Shown: positions 45,066-54,554 of the stretch, one piece after another | Position numbering within the stretch: position 1 is the first letter of the stretch | Layout of the letters: each line of letters opens with the position of its first letter | From: Nitrospira sp. | GTDB lineage: Bacteria > Nitrospirota > Nitrospiria > Nitrospirales > Nitrospiraceae | Assembly (NCBI GenBank): GCA_024330965.1 | Contig: JANDJL010000016.1 | Location: forward strand, 1 to 64,000 | DNA length: 64,000 bases | Reading direction: 5' to 3' | Notes under the pieces: model-generated | Told to the model about the DNA's origin: nothing | Databases searched by the model: none | Seen by the model: only the letters and a program-made list of their open reading frames with translations | Made by a program: the position numbers and the translations under genes

Positions 45066-47763
45066 AAGAAGGAGCAACCTCTCGTCTTAACAATGCGACA
45101 TGGTCATGGAGCGTCGCAGCGATCCGCCGATAGCGATCGGCTCCGCTGTCAGTGGGGTCCAGCAGAGTGGGGTCGATCGGTTTGCCAAACAGGATCGTGA
45201 CAGGCCGTCGGCGTGGCCAGCGGGCGCTGGTCGGAAGTGCCTCAAAGGTCCCTTGAACCCACACCGGAATGACAGGGACTCGATACGCTGTCACCAACAG
45301 ACCGATTCCTGCTTGAAACGGTTGGAGGACACCGTCGTGCGATCTCCCTCCTTCTGGAAACCACACCAGGTGGTAGCCACGTGCAAGCACTGCCGCTCCG
45401 ACGGCTATATCAGCCAACGGTCGCCCGCTCTGGCTGATGGGCACCACACGAACCGCGCGGCTGATTAGCCGCATCAGGGGATTTCTGAACATAATCCCAG
45501 TCCATCCTCCCCAGAAGGTTCGGTGCAAGAACTCATCAGGAAGGGCCGCCATAATGACCAGCGGATCCAACAGACTGACATGGTTGGAAATCACGATGCA
45601 CGGCCCCTCCATTTGCCCTATCCATTCGCCTCCTTTCACGTTGAGCCCGAACACCACCCGCATGAGCAAACGGGTCACCCGGAACAACACCGTCCCCAAT
45701 CCTCGCGTCACCCATCCCCTCTCGTCCAGCCAGCGCCGTTGTTGCTGATCCAGCAATGCGTCAGGCTGTTGCAACTGAAGGACAGGATCCTTCCCCCCGC
45801 CGGTCACCTGTTCCGCATCGACGACTTCACGCAACAGCTCTCGCACGGTACCGACCCTCGCAACAGCCTCTTCGTGCAGATCGATGCCGAACCGATCACG
45901 CAATTCCAACGTCAGCGCCAGCCAGGCCAACGAATCCAGACCGAGATCGAGCGTCATGTGCGTGTCCGGCGTCAATCGCACAGCGGGAAACCGCGTGGCC
46001 AGCCACCCCCAGACCCTCAGCGCAACCTGGTCCTCGAGCAGTTGCCGATCCTCCGGTGCCATTGACTCAATGGCCATCGGGCCGGCCTCGACGTGTGGTG
46101 ATTTTTGTTCGCGTTTTCCAGCCTCAAACAGATCCGCCAGTTTATGTCGTTGGAGCTTGCCGAGTCTCGTCCTGGGCAACGGCTCAAACCTGATAACGAA
46201 TTCCGTGAGGCGGCAATAAGACGGCAACTGGCGCAACTGGACGTCAAGTTCGGTGCGAATGACCTGGACCAAACGGGCAAGCTCTTCCTCGCGGACTGAG
46301 AGAACGCGAGGCACGATGATGCCCACCAACCGGCCGTCGCGGGCCAGCACCGCCGATTCTCGTATGGAAGGAGCCTGGTCCAAGACCTGTTCAATCCGCT
46401 CCGGCCAGACCTTTTCGCCACCTGGCAAGGTGAGGCGAGAGGAAGCACGACCCACGATGCGAAGATAGCCGTCCTTGTCGATATAGCCCAAGTCTCCTGT
46501 CCGAAACCATCCATCTTCCGTAAAGACCTCCGCTGTTTTCTCCGGCAGATGCCGATAACCGGTAAAGACGTTGGGGCCCTTGGCTTGAATTTCCCCCTGT
46601 CCAGTTTCTGGATCTGCGCCTGCAATACGAAGATGAACACCTGGGAGCGGTTGACCCGCGGTGTCGATCACGCGACTGCCTGGAAGAGTCAAGGTGAGAA
46701 TGGGAGAGGTCTCCGTGAGCCCATACCCTCCCGCCACCTGCCAGCCCAAACCTGTCAATCGCCAGGCAAGATCCGAAGGCATGGCCGCCCCTCCATACAC
46801 CAACGTTCGGAGGTGAGGCGCCATCTGCCTTCTGACAGGTGCAAACAGCCGTTCACCCAGGCGCAGACCATACCGCCGGGCCAACAGGGTGGACAGCGCA
46901 AGCAAGCCACGGACGAATGTCGAGACCGCCCGCCCCCTCTGCCGGAACCGTTCCTCTATCGCGGCGTAGAGGGCGGAATAGAGGCGGGGAACGCCGATGA
47001 TCGCCGTGACGCGACCGTCCCGCAGCGCGCGGAGCATCTGGGGACCGGTCAAGGAATGGGGGAGAATAATAGGCAGTCCAAGCGCGCAGGGCGCCAAGAA
47101 ACCGACCATGAACGGGTACACATGGTGAAGCGGCAACGGCAGGAGCACCCGTTCGTCCGGCTGATAGACGAGGATCCCGATCAATGCCTCCAGATTGGAG
47201 ATCACATTGGCGTGTGTCAGCGGCACACCTTTGGGCCGTCCGCTGACCCCCGACGTGTAGAACAACAGCGCTTGATCTTCAGACTTGACGACACAGCCTG
47301 GCTCGCTCGGAGCGCCGAGAAGCCGCCGCCAGCTTCGTGGATCACGCTCGTCGGCATCCAAGACGATGAGGGAATGCCCCTGATCGAGACCGAGCTGCGA
47401 CAGCCGTTCAACCAACGGCTGAACGGTCACGATCCAGCGCGCATCACTGTCATGGATGATATGGACGAGATCTTCGCCGACCGATTGAGAATCGACCGGG
47501 ACCGGCACGGCACCGATGGAGAGCAGCGCCAGACAGGCGATGATCCATTCGGGCCGATTGGGCGAGTAGAGCGCCACCGGCTCTCCTGCTCGCAGACCGG
47601 CTTTGAGCAGACCGGCAGCCAGCTTTCCGACGTCTTCCGACAGCTCTGTAAACGATCTGGTCTCAACCTCGTATTTGTGAAACGCGACAATCGCCGCTCG
47701 ATCTCCGTGGTTCCACAGGTGTTGAACCAACGCTTGGAGGGTGTCCCACCGGGGTTTGGACAT
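45064..47763 (-). CDS. Fused AMP-binding acyl-activating enzyme, acyl carrier domain and PlsC-type acyltransferase
   Basis: This 899-residue fusion has an adenylating domain (about 1-540; LLFYTSGVSGRPKGVPLTH and GYGLTETSP), an acyl-carrier-like domain with the phosphopantetheine Ser in LGLDSLAWL (about 600-660) and a PlsC-like acyltransferase domain (about 690-890; NHVSLLDPLV with the His-x4-Asp motif, and FPEGGRS). It could load a fatty acid on the carrier and pass it to a lysophospholipid or other acceptor. Similar Aas-type fusions recycle or remodel membrane lipids. It follows three envelope genes on the same strand. Confidence 0.9.
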   Translation of the reverse strand: MSKPRWDTLQALVQHLWNHGDRAAIVAFHKYEVETRSFTELSEDVGKLAAGLLKAGLRAGEPVALYSPNRPEWIIACLALLSIGAVPVPVDSQSVGEDLVHIIHDSDARWIVTVQPLVERLSQLGLDQGHSLIVLDADERDPRSWRRLLGAPSEPGCVVKSEDQALLFYTSGVSGRPKGVPLTHANVISNLEALIGILVYQPDERVLLPLPLHHVYPFMVGFLAPCALGLPIILPHSLTGPQMLRALRDGRVTAIIGVPRLYSALYAAIEERFRQRGRAVSTFVRGLLALSTLLARRYGLRLGERLFAPVRRQMAPHLRTLVYGGAAMPSDLAWRLTGLGWQVAGGYGLTETSPILTLTLPGSRVIDTAGQPLPGVHLRIAGADPETGQGEIQAKGPNVFTGYRHLPEKTAEVFTEDGWFRTGDLGYIDKDGYLRIVGRASSRLTLPGGEKVWPERIEQVLDQAPSIRESAVLARDGRLVGIIVPRVLSVREEELARLVQVIRTELDVQLRQLPSYCRLTEFVIRFEPLPRTRLGKLQRHKLADLFEAGKREQKSPHVEAGPMAIESMAPEDRQLLEDQVALRVWGWLATRFPAVRLTPDTHMTLDLGLDSLAWLALTLELRDRFGIDLHEEAVARVGTVRELLREVVDAEQVTGGGKDPVLQLQQPDALLDQQQRRWLDERGWVTRGLGTVLFRVTRLLMRVVFGLNVKGGEWIGQMEGPCIVISNHVSLLDPLVIMAALPDEFLHRTFWGGWTGIMFRNPLMRLISRAVRVVPISQSGRPLADIAVGAAVLARGYHLVWFPEGGRSHDGVLQPFQAGIGLLVTAYRVPVIPVWVQGTFEALPTSARWPRRRPVTILFGKPIDPTLLDPTDSGADRYRRIAATLHDHVALLRREVAPS

Positions 47764-47797
47764 CGGGAACGTCCATAGGATGGAACGTAACGCGCAC

Positions 47798-48451
47798 TTA
47801 TGAGATCGCCTGTGACGCCTTGAGTCGCAGCCTTCGTTGATCGACCGTCGTATCCTGCATCAACCGGCTGAAGCTGTCGGCTAACACCCCATTGATCACG
47901 GCCTCCACATCTTCGGCCTCGAACCAGAAGACATTTTCGGTGCCGGTTCCGTTCAGCACCATCCGCACCGCACTGCCATCGGCCGTGTTGGCGGCTTGGA
48001 TCACCATCCTCGCACGTGCCGTGATCTCAGTGAATCCGAATCCGCTCTTGGCATGGACGGCACAATCCTCCACCCTTCCGGTCAGGATCACGTCCACATC
48101 CACTTTCCCGTCCCTTTGATCGCCGCCCTCGGTGGAGACCACCTGCCAGCCCTTGGCCACCAGGTGCTCTCGTAACGCCTGGGTGATCGCCTCCGTCAGC
48201 TTGCTCCCTGGCACGTCGAAATAACTCACTCCTCCCCACAGATGGGTCCGCACTCCTAAACCAGTCTGGTGCCGGCGGCCGTCTTCAAACGGTCCGATGG
48301 CCACCCGTACCGGCTGAGGCTGAACGGCCACCTTCTCGGTTGACGGAGCAACACCGTGCAGATGGATGGGAATCACGGCTCCAGTCCCGGCACATCCGAT
48401 CATCGTCACCAGCCCTACCCCTCCGATCCATGGCACCACGGTCTGTTTCAC
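47798..48451 (-). CDS. YajG-like lipoprotein
   Basis: About 217 residues with a lipoprotein signal whose Cys lies in VTMIGCAG (near residue 20). The mature part has the YajG-like plan, with GPFEDGR and VDVDVILTGRVED segments. A GTG at 48451 with GGGAGG four bases upstream fits best; an ATG at 48469 is possible. It follows the Pal-like gene after 30 bases. Its function in the family is unknown; it is probably bound to the inner face of the outer membrane. Confidence 0.78.
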   Translation of the reverse strand: MKQTVVPWIGGVGLVTMIGCAGTGAVIPIHLHGVAPSTEKVAVQPQPVRVAIGPFEDGRRHQTGLGVRTHLWGGVSYFDVPGSKLTEAITQALREHLVAKGWQVVSTEGGDQRDGKVDVDVILTGRVEDCAVHAKSGFGFTEITARARMVIQAANTADGSAVRMVLNGTGTENVFWFEAEDVEAVINGVLADSFSRLMQDTTVDQRRLRLKASQAIS

Positions 48452-48481
48452 GGTACCCTCCCGGTTCATCTCTTTATCATT

Positions 48482-49099
48482 TCATTGCAGCCTGAAATGT
48501 GCCCGCCGATTGGACTGCCAACACGCTTCGCTGTGCTCCGTGCAAAAGGGCCGTTCCTTCCCATAACTAACGATCGTGATTCGGGACGGCGTCACTCCCA
48601 AATCTTGCAAGTATCGCTTCGCGGCCGAAGCACGCCGTTCTCCCAAGACAAGGTTGTACGCACTGGTACCTCGCTCATCACAATGACCTTCAATCAGCAC
48701 CGTCCGATCCGGTCGTGCCTTAAGGAAGACGGCATTGGTTTCCAACACCGATTGTGCATTGCTCCGAATCACGTGTTGATCGTAATCGAAATAAATGTCC
48801 GCCAACGCCACCTGCGGTTGGGACGGTGCGGGAGCAGGCTCTGCGGGAGTAGGCTCCGAAGGAGGCGCGGTCACGCTCGGCTCTTGGACGACACGCCTCT
48901 CTTCGGTCAAAGGTCCCGTGGCCGGTGGTCCTCCCCCTGATGGTTGCCTTGTCTCTCGCTCCGCGGAAACCGTCGGAGACGGAGCGGACGGAATAACCTG
49001 CCCCTCGACCGCGGTCGTCACCCTCTGTCCTGTGCATCCGGCTATGACCGCCACCCCCACCAATCCTACGAACAACCAACCCGTCATCTTTGTCGTCAT
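48482..49099 (-). CDS. Pal/OmpA-type peptidoglycan-associated lipoprotein
   Basis: About 205 residues: a lipobox (GVAVIAGCTG, Cys near 22), a Pro/Ala/Ser-rich linker (about 30-95) and a C-terminal OmpA-like domain with DIYFDYDQHVI, IEGHCDERGTSAYNLVLGER and RITIVSYGKERPFC. The NAD-like peptidoglycan-binding Asp and Arg are in that domain. It links the outer membrane to the cell wall. GGAGGAG precedes the ATG. The linker is longer than in E. coli Pal (173 residues). No tol genes are nearby, so it may be an extra Pal paralogue. Confidence 0.9.
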   Translation of the reverse strand: MTTKMTGWLFVGLVGVAVIAGCTGQRVTTAVEGQVIPSAPSPTVSAERETRQPSGGGPPATGPLTEERRVVQEPSVTAPPSEPTPAEPAPAPSQPQVALADIYFDYDQHVIRSNAQSVLETNAVFLKARPDRTVLIEGHCDERGTSAYNLVLGERRASAAKRYLQDLGVTPSRITIVSYGKERPFCTEHSEACWQSNRRAHFRLQ

Positions 49100-49123
49100 A
49101 GCGGCTCCTCCGTTCATCTCTTC

Positions 49124-49507
49124 TCAGTGGACGCGAATCGACTGGGCCAGCAGCCCCTCGGAAGTCTTGAGATAGGTGATCTCGGCGGTCTGGCCGGCCT
49201 TCAGGTCCGCTAATTGGGCAGCCTGCTTACCCTTGGTGATCTTGGTGTCGGCAGACACGCGGGCGCCCACGATCATTTCTTCTTTGCTGGGAAGCAGCAC
49301 TCTCACCACGATAATTTGTGGATTCGCTTCAACGTTCGTCGCGACCACCGTACCGCGTACTGTCCGTTGGATCACCTCACCAGCAGAACCGGATCCGGGC
49401 AGCACCGCCCCACCCGTACCCAACGCCAGCAGCCATACAAGGAACAGAACCGGTATTGTCCTCATCCTCCCACCCTGATGAATGGATGCTTGTGCATTCT
49501 TTCTCAT
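49124..49507 (-). CDS. Exported hypothetical protein, OB-like
   Basis: This 127-residue protein has a signal peptide (about 15-42, from MRTIPVLFLVWLLALGTG) and a small beta-rich domain with VRGTVVATNVEANPQIIVVR and VSADTKITKG, which resembles OB-fold or DUF5666-like proteins. The ATG at 49507 has AGGAGG eight bases upstream; an internal ATG at the signal is also possible. It precedes the Pal-like gene by about 25 bases. I cannot name its role. Confidence 0.72.
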   Translation of the reverse strand: MRKNAQASIHQGGRMRTIPVLFLVWLLALGTGGAVLPGSGSAGEVIQRTVRGTVVATNVEANPQIIVVRVLLPSKEEMIVGARVSADTKITKGKQAAQLADLKAGQTAEITYLKTSEGLLAQSIRVH

Positions 49508-49849
49508 GCGATCTCCCTCCTGGTTTTAGGATTGATCCCCCTCGCAAAAACGACGCCGCGCAACCAGCTCACGATTCGACTGCACAATCGATTGATTCAC
49601 AAGAGAGCTAAGGACAGGGCTCACGGACGAAGTCATTCCGTTTCTTTCTCTCTCTTGAGGCAATCCGCCCCACCAATTTCCATTTCCCTGTTGCTAAAGG
49701 GCACAGGGAAGCCGAAAAGAGCGCGGTGCCGAGCACATTCTTTCGACCGAGGCATTTCCCCTTGAAGGCCATTGTCCCATCGGCTGCTGGTCTGTAGTCT
49801 AGTCTAATAGTTCTCTCTCTTCCTTGAATCAAGGGGCCACCCACGGCAC
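49508..49849. other. Divergent intergenic region
   Basis: This holds the leader of the OB-like gene on the minus strand and the upstream region of the archease-rtcB operon. A TAGTCTAGTCTAATAG direct repeat lies at 49796-49811. No gene is supported. Confidence 0.4.
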
Positions 49850-49865
49850 CGGCACTCCTATTGCT
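49850..49865 (+). promoter_or_regulatory. Sigma-54-like promoter of the archease-rtcB operon
   Basis: CGGCACTCCTATTGCT matches TGGCACG-N4-TTGCW with mismatches only at the first and seventh positions, and GG and GC are 10 bases apart. Transcription would start near 49876, so the archease start must be downstream of that. Confidence 0.55.
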
Positions 49866-49997
49866 CTCGTCATTTGGAAGAGACAGAGGATGCCTGTTCG
49901 TCCGATCTCCGATCCCTTGCACCCTTGTCTCACCAGAGACTCTCAGGCCACAATAATCTCAATGGTCGAACGGAGACGTGACGTTCAAGACGTTCAA

Positions 49998-50465
49998 ATG
50001 GATCAACCGGCCATGCCATCTCCCCTTGCTCCCCAAGTCGAGACCGCGCAGGCCCATTGGGAACATTTCCCCCACCAAGCCGACATGGGCGTGAGGGGCC
50101 TTGGCCCGACCAAGGAATCGGCTTTCGAACAGGCGGCAGTGGCCGTAACAGCCGTGATCGCGAATCCCGAAGCCGTAAGGCCGGTGGAAGTGGTCTCCTT
50201 CTCGTGCGAAGCGCCGGACGATGAACTCCTTTTGGTTGATTGGCTCAACGCACTGATTTTTGAAATGGCCACGAGGAAAATGTTATTCGCCCGCTTTGCC
50301 ATCCAGATACACGATCACCACCTTGAGGCAACCGCCTGGGGAGAACCGGTTGATGTGGTACGGCATCAGCCTGCGGTCGAAGTCAAAGGGGCGACCTATA
50401 CCGCCCTGTCGGTCACGCAGGAGCCGGATGGCCGATGGGTCGCCCAATGTGTCGTGGACGTATGA
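49998..50465 (+). CDS. Archease, RtcB activator
   Basis: About 155 residues with the archease signature WEHFPHQADMGVRGLGPT, a middle DELLLVDWLNALIFEM and the metal-site segment ATAWGEPVDVVRHQPAVEVKGATY. Archease speeds up guanylylation and turnover of the RNA ligase RtcB. The ATG at 49998 was chosen because the sigma-54-like promoter at 49850 would place the 5' end near 49876; ATG at 49962 is a possible start, and none has a strong ribosome-binding site. It precedes rtcB by 36 bases. Confidence 0.87.
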   Translation: MDQPAMPSPLAPQVETAQAHWEHFPHQADMGVRGLGPTKESAFEQAAVAVTAVIANPEAVRPVEVVSFSCEAPDDELLLVDWLNALIFEMATRKMLFARFAIQIHDHHLEATAWGEPVDVVRHQPAVEVKGATYTALSVTQEPDGRWVAQCVVDV

Positions 50466-50501
50466 TATGTCAAGGAGCGAGAGGATCCCGGGAGGAGCCA
50501 G

Positions 50502-51932
50502 ATGGACCTTCAACGATTAACCCAGCGCAACCCTCATGAATGGCACATCGAGCCGCAGGGGAAGATGCGAGTGCCCGGTGTCATCTACGCGACCGAATCC
50601 TTGATCCGGGAGATGGATGATAAGGTCTATGAACAAGTCGTCAATGTCGCGACCTTACCGGGAATCGTCAAGGCATCCTACGCCATGCCTGACGCCCACT
50701 GGGGCTATGGATTTCCCATCGGAGGCGTGGCGGCGTTCAACCCTGATGAGGGCGGCGTCGTCTCCGCCGGCGGCGTAGGCTTTGACATTTCCTGCGGCGT
50801 CCGCCTGCTGCGGACAGGACTCACGGTGGAAGACATTCAACCGCTCAAGGAGCAACTGGCCGACACGTTGTTTCATCACATTCCCGCCGGCGTCGGCAGC
50901 ACCGGGCAAGTACGGCTCAATCCCGACGACATGGAGGCCATGCTGGTAGGGGGCGCGAAATGGGCTGTCTCCAAAGGCTATGGCCTGCGTGAAGACCTGG
51001 CCTTGATCGAAGAAGGAGGGTGCATGGCCGGTGCCGATCCGGCCTGTGTCTCCGACCAGGCCAAAAAGCGACAGCGGGATGAAATGGGCACACTCGGCTC
51101 CGGCAACCATTATCTCGAAGTGCAACGGGTGGCCAGGATTTTCGATGACACGATCGGAGCAAGTTTCGGCCTCCACGAAGGCGATGTGGTCGTGAGCATC
51201 CACTGTGGTTCGCGGGGCCTAGGCCATCAAATCGGCACCGAATTCTTAAAGCGCATGGCCGTCAGCGCCTCACGCCATCAGATTGCGTTGCCCGATCGCG
51301 AGCTGGCCTGTGCCCCGATCCATTCGGAGGAGGGACAAGAGTATCTCGGCGCCATGCGCGCGGCGATCAACTGTGCACTCGCCAACCGCCAGATCATCAC
51401 CCATTTGGTCAGAGAGGTGTTTGAGAAGCTCCTGCCACAGGCCTCACTCACCCTGCTCTACGACGTCTCACACAACACCTGTAAAGTCGAAACCCATGAG
51501 ATCGACGGGAAGCCGACCCGTCTGTTCGTCCATCGAAAGGGAGCCACACGGGCCTTTGGTCCTGGCCATCCCGATCTCCCCCCCTCACTTCGAGCCATTG
51601 GCCAACCGGTTCTCATCGGAGGCACGATGGGCACAGCCTCTTATGTCCTTGCCGGAACGACAAAGGGCATGGCCTTGGCCTATGGCTCCGCCTGCCATGG
51701 GGCTGGTCGCAGCATGAGCCGCCATCAAGCCACCAGACGGTGGCAGGGCCGAGAGGTGGTCAAGGAACTGGCCGGGCGAGGCATTCTGATTCGCAGTCCG
51801 TCCATGCGCGGAGTCGCCGAGGAAGCGCCAGGCGCCTACAAAGATGTGAGCGAGGTGGTCGATGCAGCGGACGAAGCCGGATTGGCCAAGAAGGTCGCCC
51901 GGCTCGAACCTCTGGTCTGTATCAAGGGGTAG
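50502..51932 (+). CDS. rtcB: RNA-splicing ligase RtcB
   Basis: This 476-residue ligase joins RNA 2',3'-cyclic phosphate or 3'-phosphate to 5'-hydroxyl ends using GTP and Mn2+. Metal and catalytic residues are in place: Asp95 and Cys98 (GFDISCGVRL), the GSGNHYLEV His, SIHCGSRGLGH, and the guanylate-accepting His399 in SACHGAGRSMSR. The ATG at 50502 lies 36 bases after the archease stop. Gene order with archease and a sigma-54-like promoter resembles the stress-inducible RNA-repair operons known in other bacteria. No RtcR-type activator is seen in the window. Confidence 0.95.
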   Translation: MDLQRLTQRNPHEWHIEPQGKMRVPGVIYATESLIREMDDKVYEQVVNVATLPGIVKASYAMPDAHWGYGFPIGGVAAFNPDEGGVVSAGGVGFDISCGVRLLRTGLTVEDIQPLKEQLADTLFHHIPAGVGSTGQVRLNPDDMEAMLVGGAKWAVSKGYGLREDLALIEEGGCMAGADPACVSDQAKKRQRDEMGTLGSGNHYLEVQRVARIFDDTIGASFGLHEGDVVVSIHCGSRGLGHQIGTEFLKRMAVSASRHQIALPDRELACAPIHSEEGQEYLGAMRAAINCALANRQIITHLVREVFEKLLPQASLTLLYDVSHNTCKVETHEIDGKPTRLFVHRKGATRAFGPGHPDLPPSLRAIGQPVLIGGTMGTASYVLAGTTKGMALAYGSACHGAGRSMSRHQATRRWQGREVVKELAGRGILIRSPSMRGVAEEAPGAYKDVSEVVDAADEAGLAKKVARLEPLVCIKG

Positions 51933-51935
51933 CCA

Positions 51936-52346
51936 ATGCCTCGTCACACCAATGAGCCGGAGGGCATGAAAGACCGTCTGGCCCTTGGCACCACCCTCTT
52001 CGCGATTCACTCGTTTGCCTCGTTCCTGACGTTTCTCTATTGCCATATCAATACCGAGAGCCAGGCGGTGTTCGCCTATTTTCTCTTCTTCGTCGTGGAT
52101 GCGCCGACCGTTCCCTGGGCTTTCGAGATCGAAGGCAGAATCGGGGTTCTCTCCCACCTTGCCGACATGTGGACCGGCCTGTGGTACTACGGCCACCAAG
52201 GCGTCAACCTGAGAGCCTTCATTCTGACAGCGACATTTGGGGGGCTCCATTGGTTTGCCATCGGGAATCTGCTGACGTACCTGTTCGGGCGGATTCACCA
52301 CCGACTCCAACGACGGCCGATGTCATCAACGATTCGGTTCGCATGA
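51936..52346 (+). CDS. Hypothetical membrane protein
   Basis: This 136-residue protein has three probable membrane segments (about 15-40, 44-66 and 93-116) and no known family. Its ATG lies four bases after the rtcB stop codon, so it is likely cotranscribed with archease and rtcB. The segment LWYYGHQGVNL and the basic C-terminus are the only clear features. Whether it takes part in RNA repair is unknown. Confidence 0.65.
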   Translation: MPRHTNEPEGMKDRLALGTTLFAIHSFASFLTFLYCHINTESQAVFAYFLFFVVDAPTVPWAFEIEGRIGVLSHLADMWTGLWYYGHQGVNLRAFILTATFGGLHWFAIGNLLTYLFGRIHHRLQRRPMSSTIRFA

Positions 52347-52386
52347 AACGCGAAACGAGAAACAGAGTGTGACCAGGCGAGGTGTT

Positions 52387-53733
52387 TTATGTTCTGCGCC
52401 ACCGCCATACCATGTAGAGGGGTGCGCCGGCCAACACCGTCGCCATTCCCATCGCCCCCTCGATCGGTCGCTCATGCAGGGCGTTCCAGACGATCACAAC
52501 CGAGACAACAATGAACAAGGCGGGAACAACGGGGTAGAGCGGCGTGCGATAGGGGCGAGGAAGGTCTGGTTCTCGATGGCGGAGCACGAAGACGGCTCCG
52601 ACCGCCAGGGCGCTGAAGATGGTCAGCACGGTGCCGCTATAGATCACCAGTCGTTCGAAGCTTCCCGACAGAATCAAGACGGAAGCCCACAAGCTCTGGA
52701 GAAGAACGGCAGAAGTCGGTGTGCCTCGCCTGCCGGAGATTCGACAAAAGGCCGTTGGAATCATCCCGTCTTTCGCCATCGCATAATAGACACGAGGTCC
52801 GGCCCACACCATCGCGCTGACGGCTCCTGCCATTGACAGGCACAAGATCGTCGTCACAAGGCGAGCGGCATCTGTCCCCAGCAGCGCCACAGCAACTTTG
52901 TTGGCAACAGGCAACAGCGGTGGATCAGCCAGAGCCGCCGCTGGCAAGGCGTAGAAATAGAGCACGTTCAGGACGAGATAGAGGAGCACGACAAACACCG
53001 TACCGCCGATCAGCGCACGAGGAAGGGTGCGAGCCGGCTCCACCACCTCTCCGGCCAAATACACCGCGGCATTCCATCCCGAATAGGCATAGAGCGCAAA
53101 GATCAACGAGACGATGCACAGTCCGATACTCGGCGTGGCACGGGCATCGGGGACTGCAAGGTGGGCCCAGTCACCCTTTCCCGCTATCAAGCCCGCCACA
53201 ACGAGAAACAGGATCGCCCCGACGTTTAGCATGGTGAGTGCCTGTTGAAGGAATTCCCCCGCTCCGACTCCGAGAAGGTGAAATCCCGTGATGACCCACA
53301 GGAGGGCAAGGGCCACGAGGATGGGCAGAACCCCCTCCGTCGATTCACCCCCGAATCGAACGAGTTCAAGAACATAGGAAGCGAAGGTCATGGCTCCAGC
53401 CGCAATGGCTGCACTGAAGCCGACGGCGAAGGATGTCCACCCGCTCAGAAACCCGACGAACGGCCCATAGGCCCGATGGAGATACACGTACTCTCCGCCT
53501 GTGACCGGAAGTGCCGTGCCCAATTCACTATAGGACAGGGCCCCCGCAAGCGCGATCAACCCCCCTGTCACCCATACGGCAAGGATCAAGCCGGGATGGC
53601 CGAGATCTCGAGCCATAAAGCCCGTGGTGGTAAAGATCCCGGTGCCGATGACGTTGCTGATCAGGACACAGGCGGCGGTGAACCAGCCGAGCCGGCGGGA
53701 TAGGACGGACCGGCCCTGCTCGGTCGTGTTCAT
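52387..53733 (-). CDS. APC-family amino acid permease
   Basis: This 448-residue protein has 12 membrane helices with the APC start motif VIGTGIFTTTGF and the helix-6 region with ALYAYSGWNAAVYLAGE. It should be an amino acid or polyamine transporter or antiporter; the substrate is not evident. Its ATG overlaps the stop codon of the pcm gene (53730-53733), indicating translational coupling to that gene. Confidence 0.9.
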   Translation of the reverse strand: MNTTEQGRSVLSRRLGWFTAACVLISNVIGTGIFTTTGFMARDLGHPGLILAVWVTGGLIALAGALSYSELGTALPVTGGEYVYLHRAYGPFVGFLSGWTSFAVGFSAAIAAGAMTFASYVLELVRFGGESTEGVLPILVALALLWVITGFHLLGVGAGEFLQQALTMLNVGAILFLVVAGLIAGKGDWAHLAVPDARATPSIGLCIVSLIFALYAYSGWNAAVYLAGEVVEPARTLPRALIGGTVFVVLLYLVLNVLYFYALPAAALADPPLLPVANKVAVALLGTDAARLVTTILCLSMAGAVSAMVWAGPRVYYAMAKDGMIPTAFCRISGRRGTPTSAVLLQSLWASVLILSGSFERLVIYSGTVLTIFSALAVGAVFVLRHREPDLPRPYRTPLYPVVPALFIVVSVVIVWNALHERPIEGAMGMATVLAGAPLYMVWRWRRT

Positions 53734-54500
53734 CTGCGTCCCTCCGACTTCGTTCCCGTCGGACGGACCAACGGAACAAATCGGACAAGCATAATGGTTT
53801 TCCGTTCATAGCCGGTTCCGGTCCGGCGATGGAGTTCCAGCGTTTGCGAGTACGTACCGACAGGAAGAATGAGTCGTCCGCCGACGGCCAATTGATCAAG
53901 CAAGGGCTGAGGCACATGATCTGGTGCGGCCGTCACGATGATCGCGTCGAACGGCGCTTCTTCGGGCCACCCTTCATAGCCATCTCCCACACGCACGCGG
54001 ACATTTCTGTAACCCAGCTCGGCCAACGTGTGTGCCGCCTGGCGGGCAAGTGGTTCCACGATTTCCACCGTGAACACCTGGTCGGCCAGTTCGGCAAGAA
54101 CGGCGGCTTGGTAACCTGAGCCCGTTCCAACCTCCAACACCTTATCCGTCTTTCTGAGCTGCAAATGCGCCGTCATCTCGGCGACCAGCGAGGGCTGTGA
54201 AATGGTCTGACCGTAGCCAATGGGCAGAGGACCGTCGACATAGGCGAACAACGAATATTTTCCCGGCACGAAGCGATGGCGCGGCACATGTCTCATTGCA
54301 GCAAGCAAGGCAGGATCGTTCATACCGCGAGGAATGATATATTGATCGACCATCCGTGCCCGTTCGAGGTCGCGCATGGAACCCTCGCCTTTTTCACCAT
54401 GGCATGATGCAATCCCCCCCGAGAGAGCAACCACGGCCATGGCAAGGAATGTGACTCGCAGGGCCCGGGTTTTCACGCAAACTTCAGGAGCCTCGATCAT
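53730..54500 (-). CDS. pcm: Exported protein-L-isoaspartate O-methyltransferase
   Basis: About 256 residues. The methyltransferase core has motif I EVGTGSGYQAAVLAEL and substrate-site segments GYGQTISQPSLVAEM and AAPDHVPQPLLDQLAVGG. It methylates damaged isoaspartyl residues so that they can be repaired. Unusually, the N-terminus begins with a signal-like hydrophobic stretch ending VVALSGGIASCHGEKGEG, with a possible lipobox Cys, so the enzyme may be placed in the envelope. SAM would not be expected there, so the sequence may instead be an anchor. The start was chosen at 54500; the frame opens earlier. It is coupled to the APC permease downstream. Confidence 0.87.
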   Translation of the reverse strand: MIEAPEVCVKTRALRVTFLAMAVVALSGGIASCHGEKGEGSMRDLERARMVDQYIIPRGMNDPALLAAMRHVPRHRFVPGKYSLFAYVDGPLPIGYGQTISQPSLVAEMTAHLQLRKTDKVLEVGTGSGYQAAVLAELADQVFTVEIVEPLARQAAHTLAELGYRNVRVRVGDGYEGWPEEAPFDAIIVTAAPDHVPQPLLDQLAVGGRLILPVGTYSQTLELHRRTGTGYERKTIMLVRFVPLVRPTGTKSEGRR

Positions 54501-54554
54501 ATTTGTCTGAACGAAGCAATCACAATGCCCTGTTCGCCGGCCCAGCAATCAACA

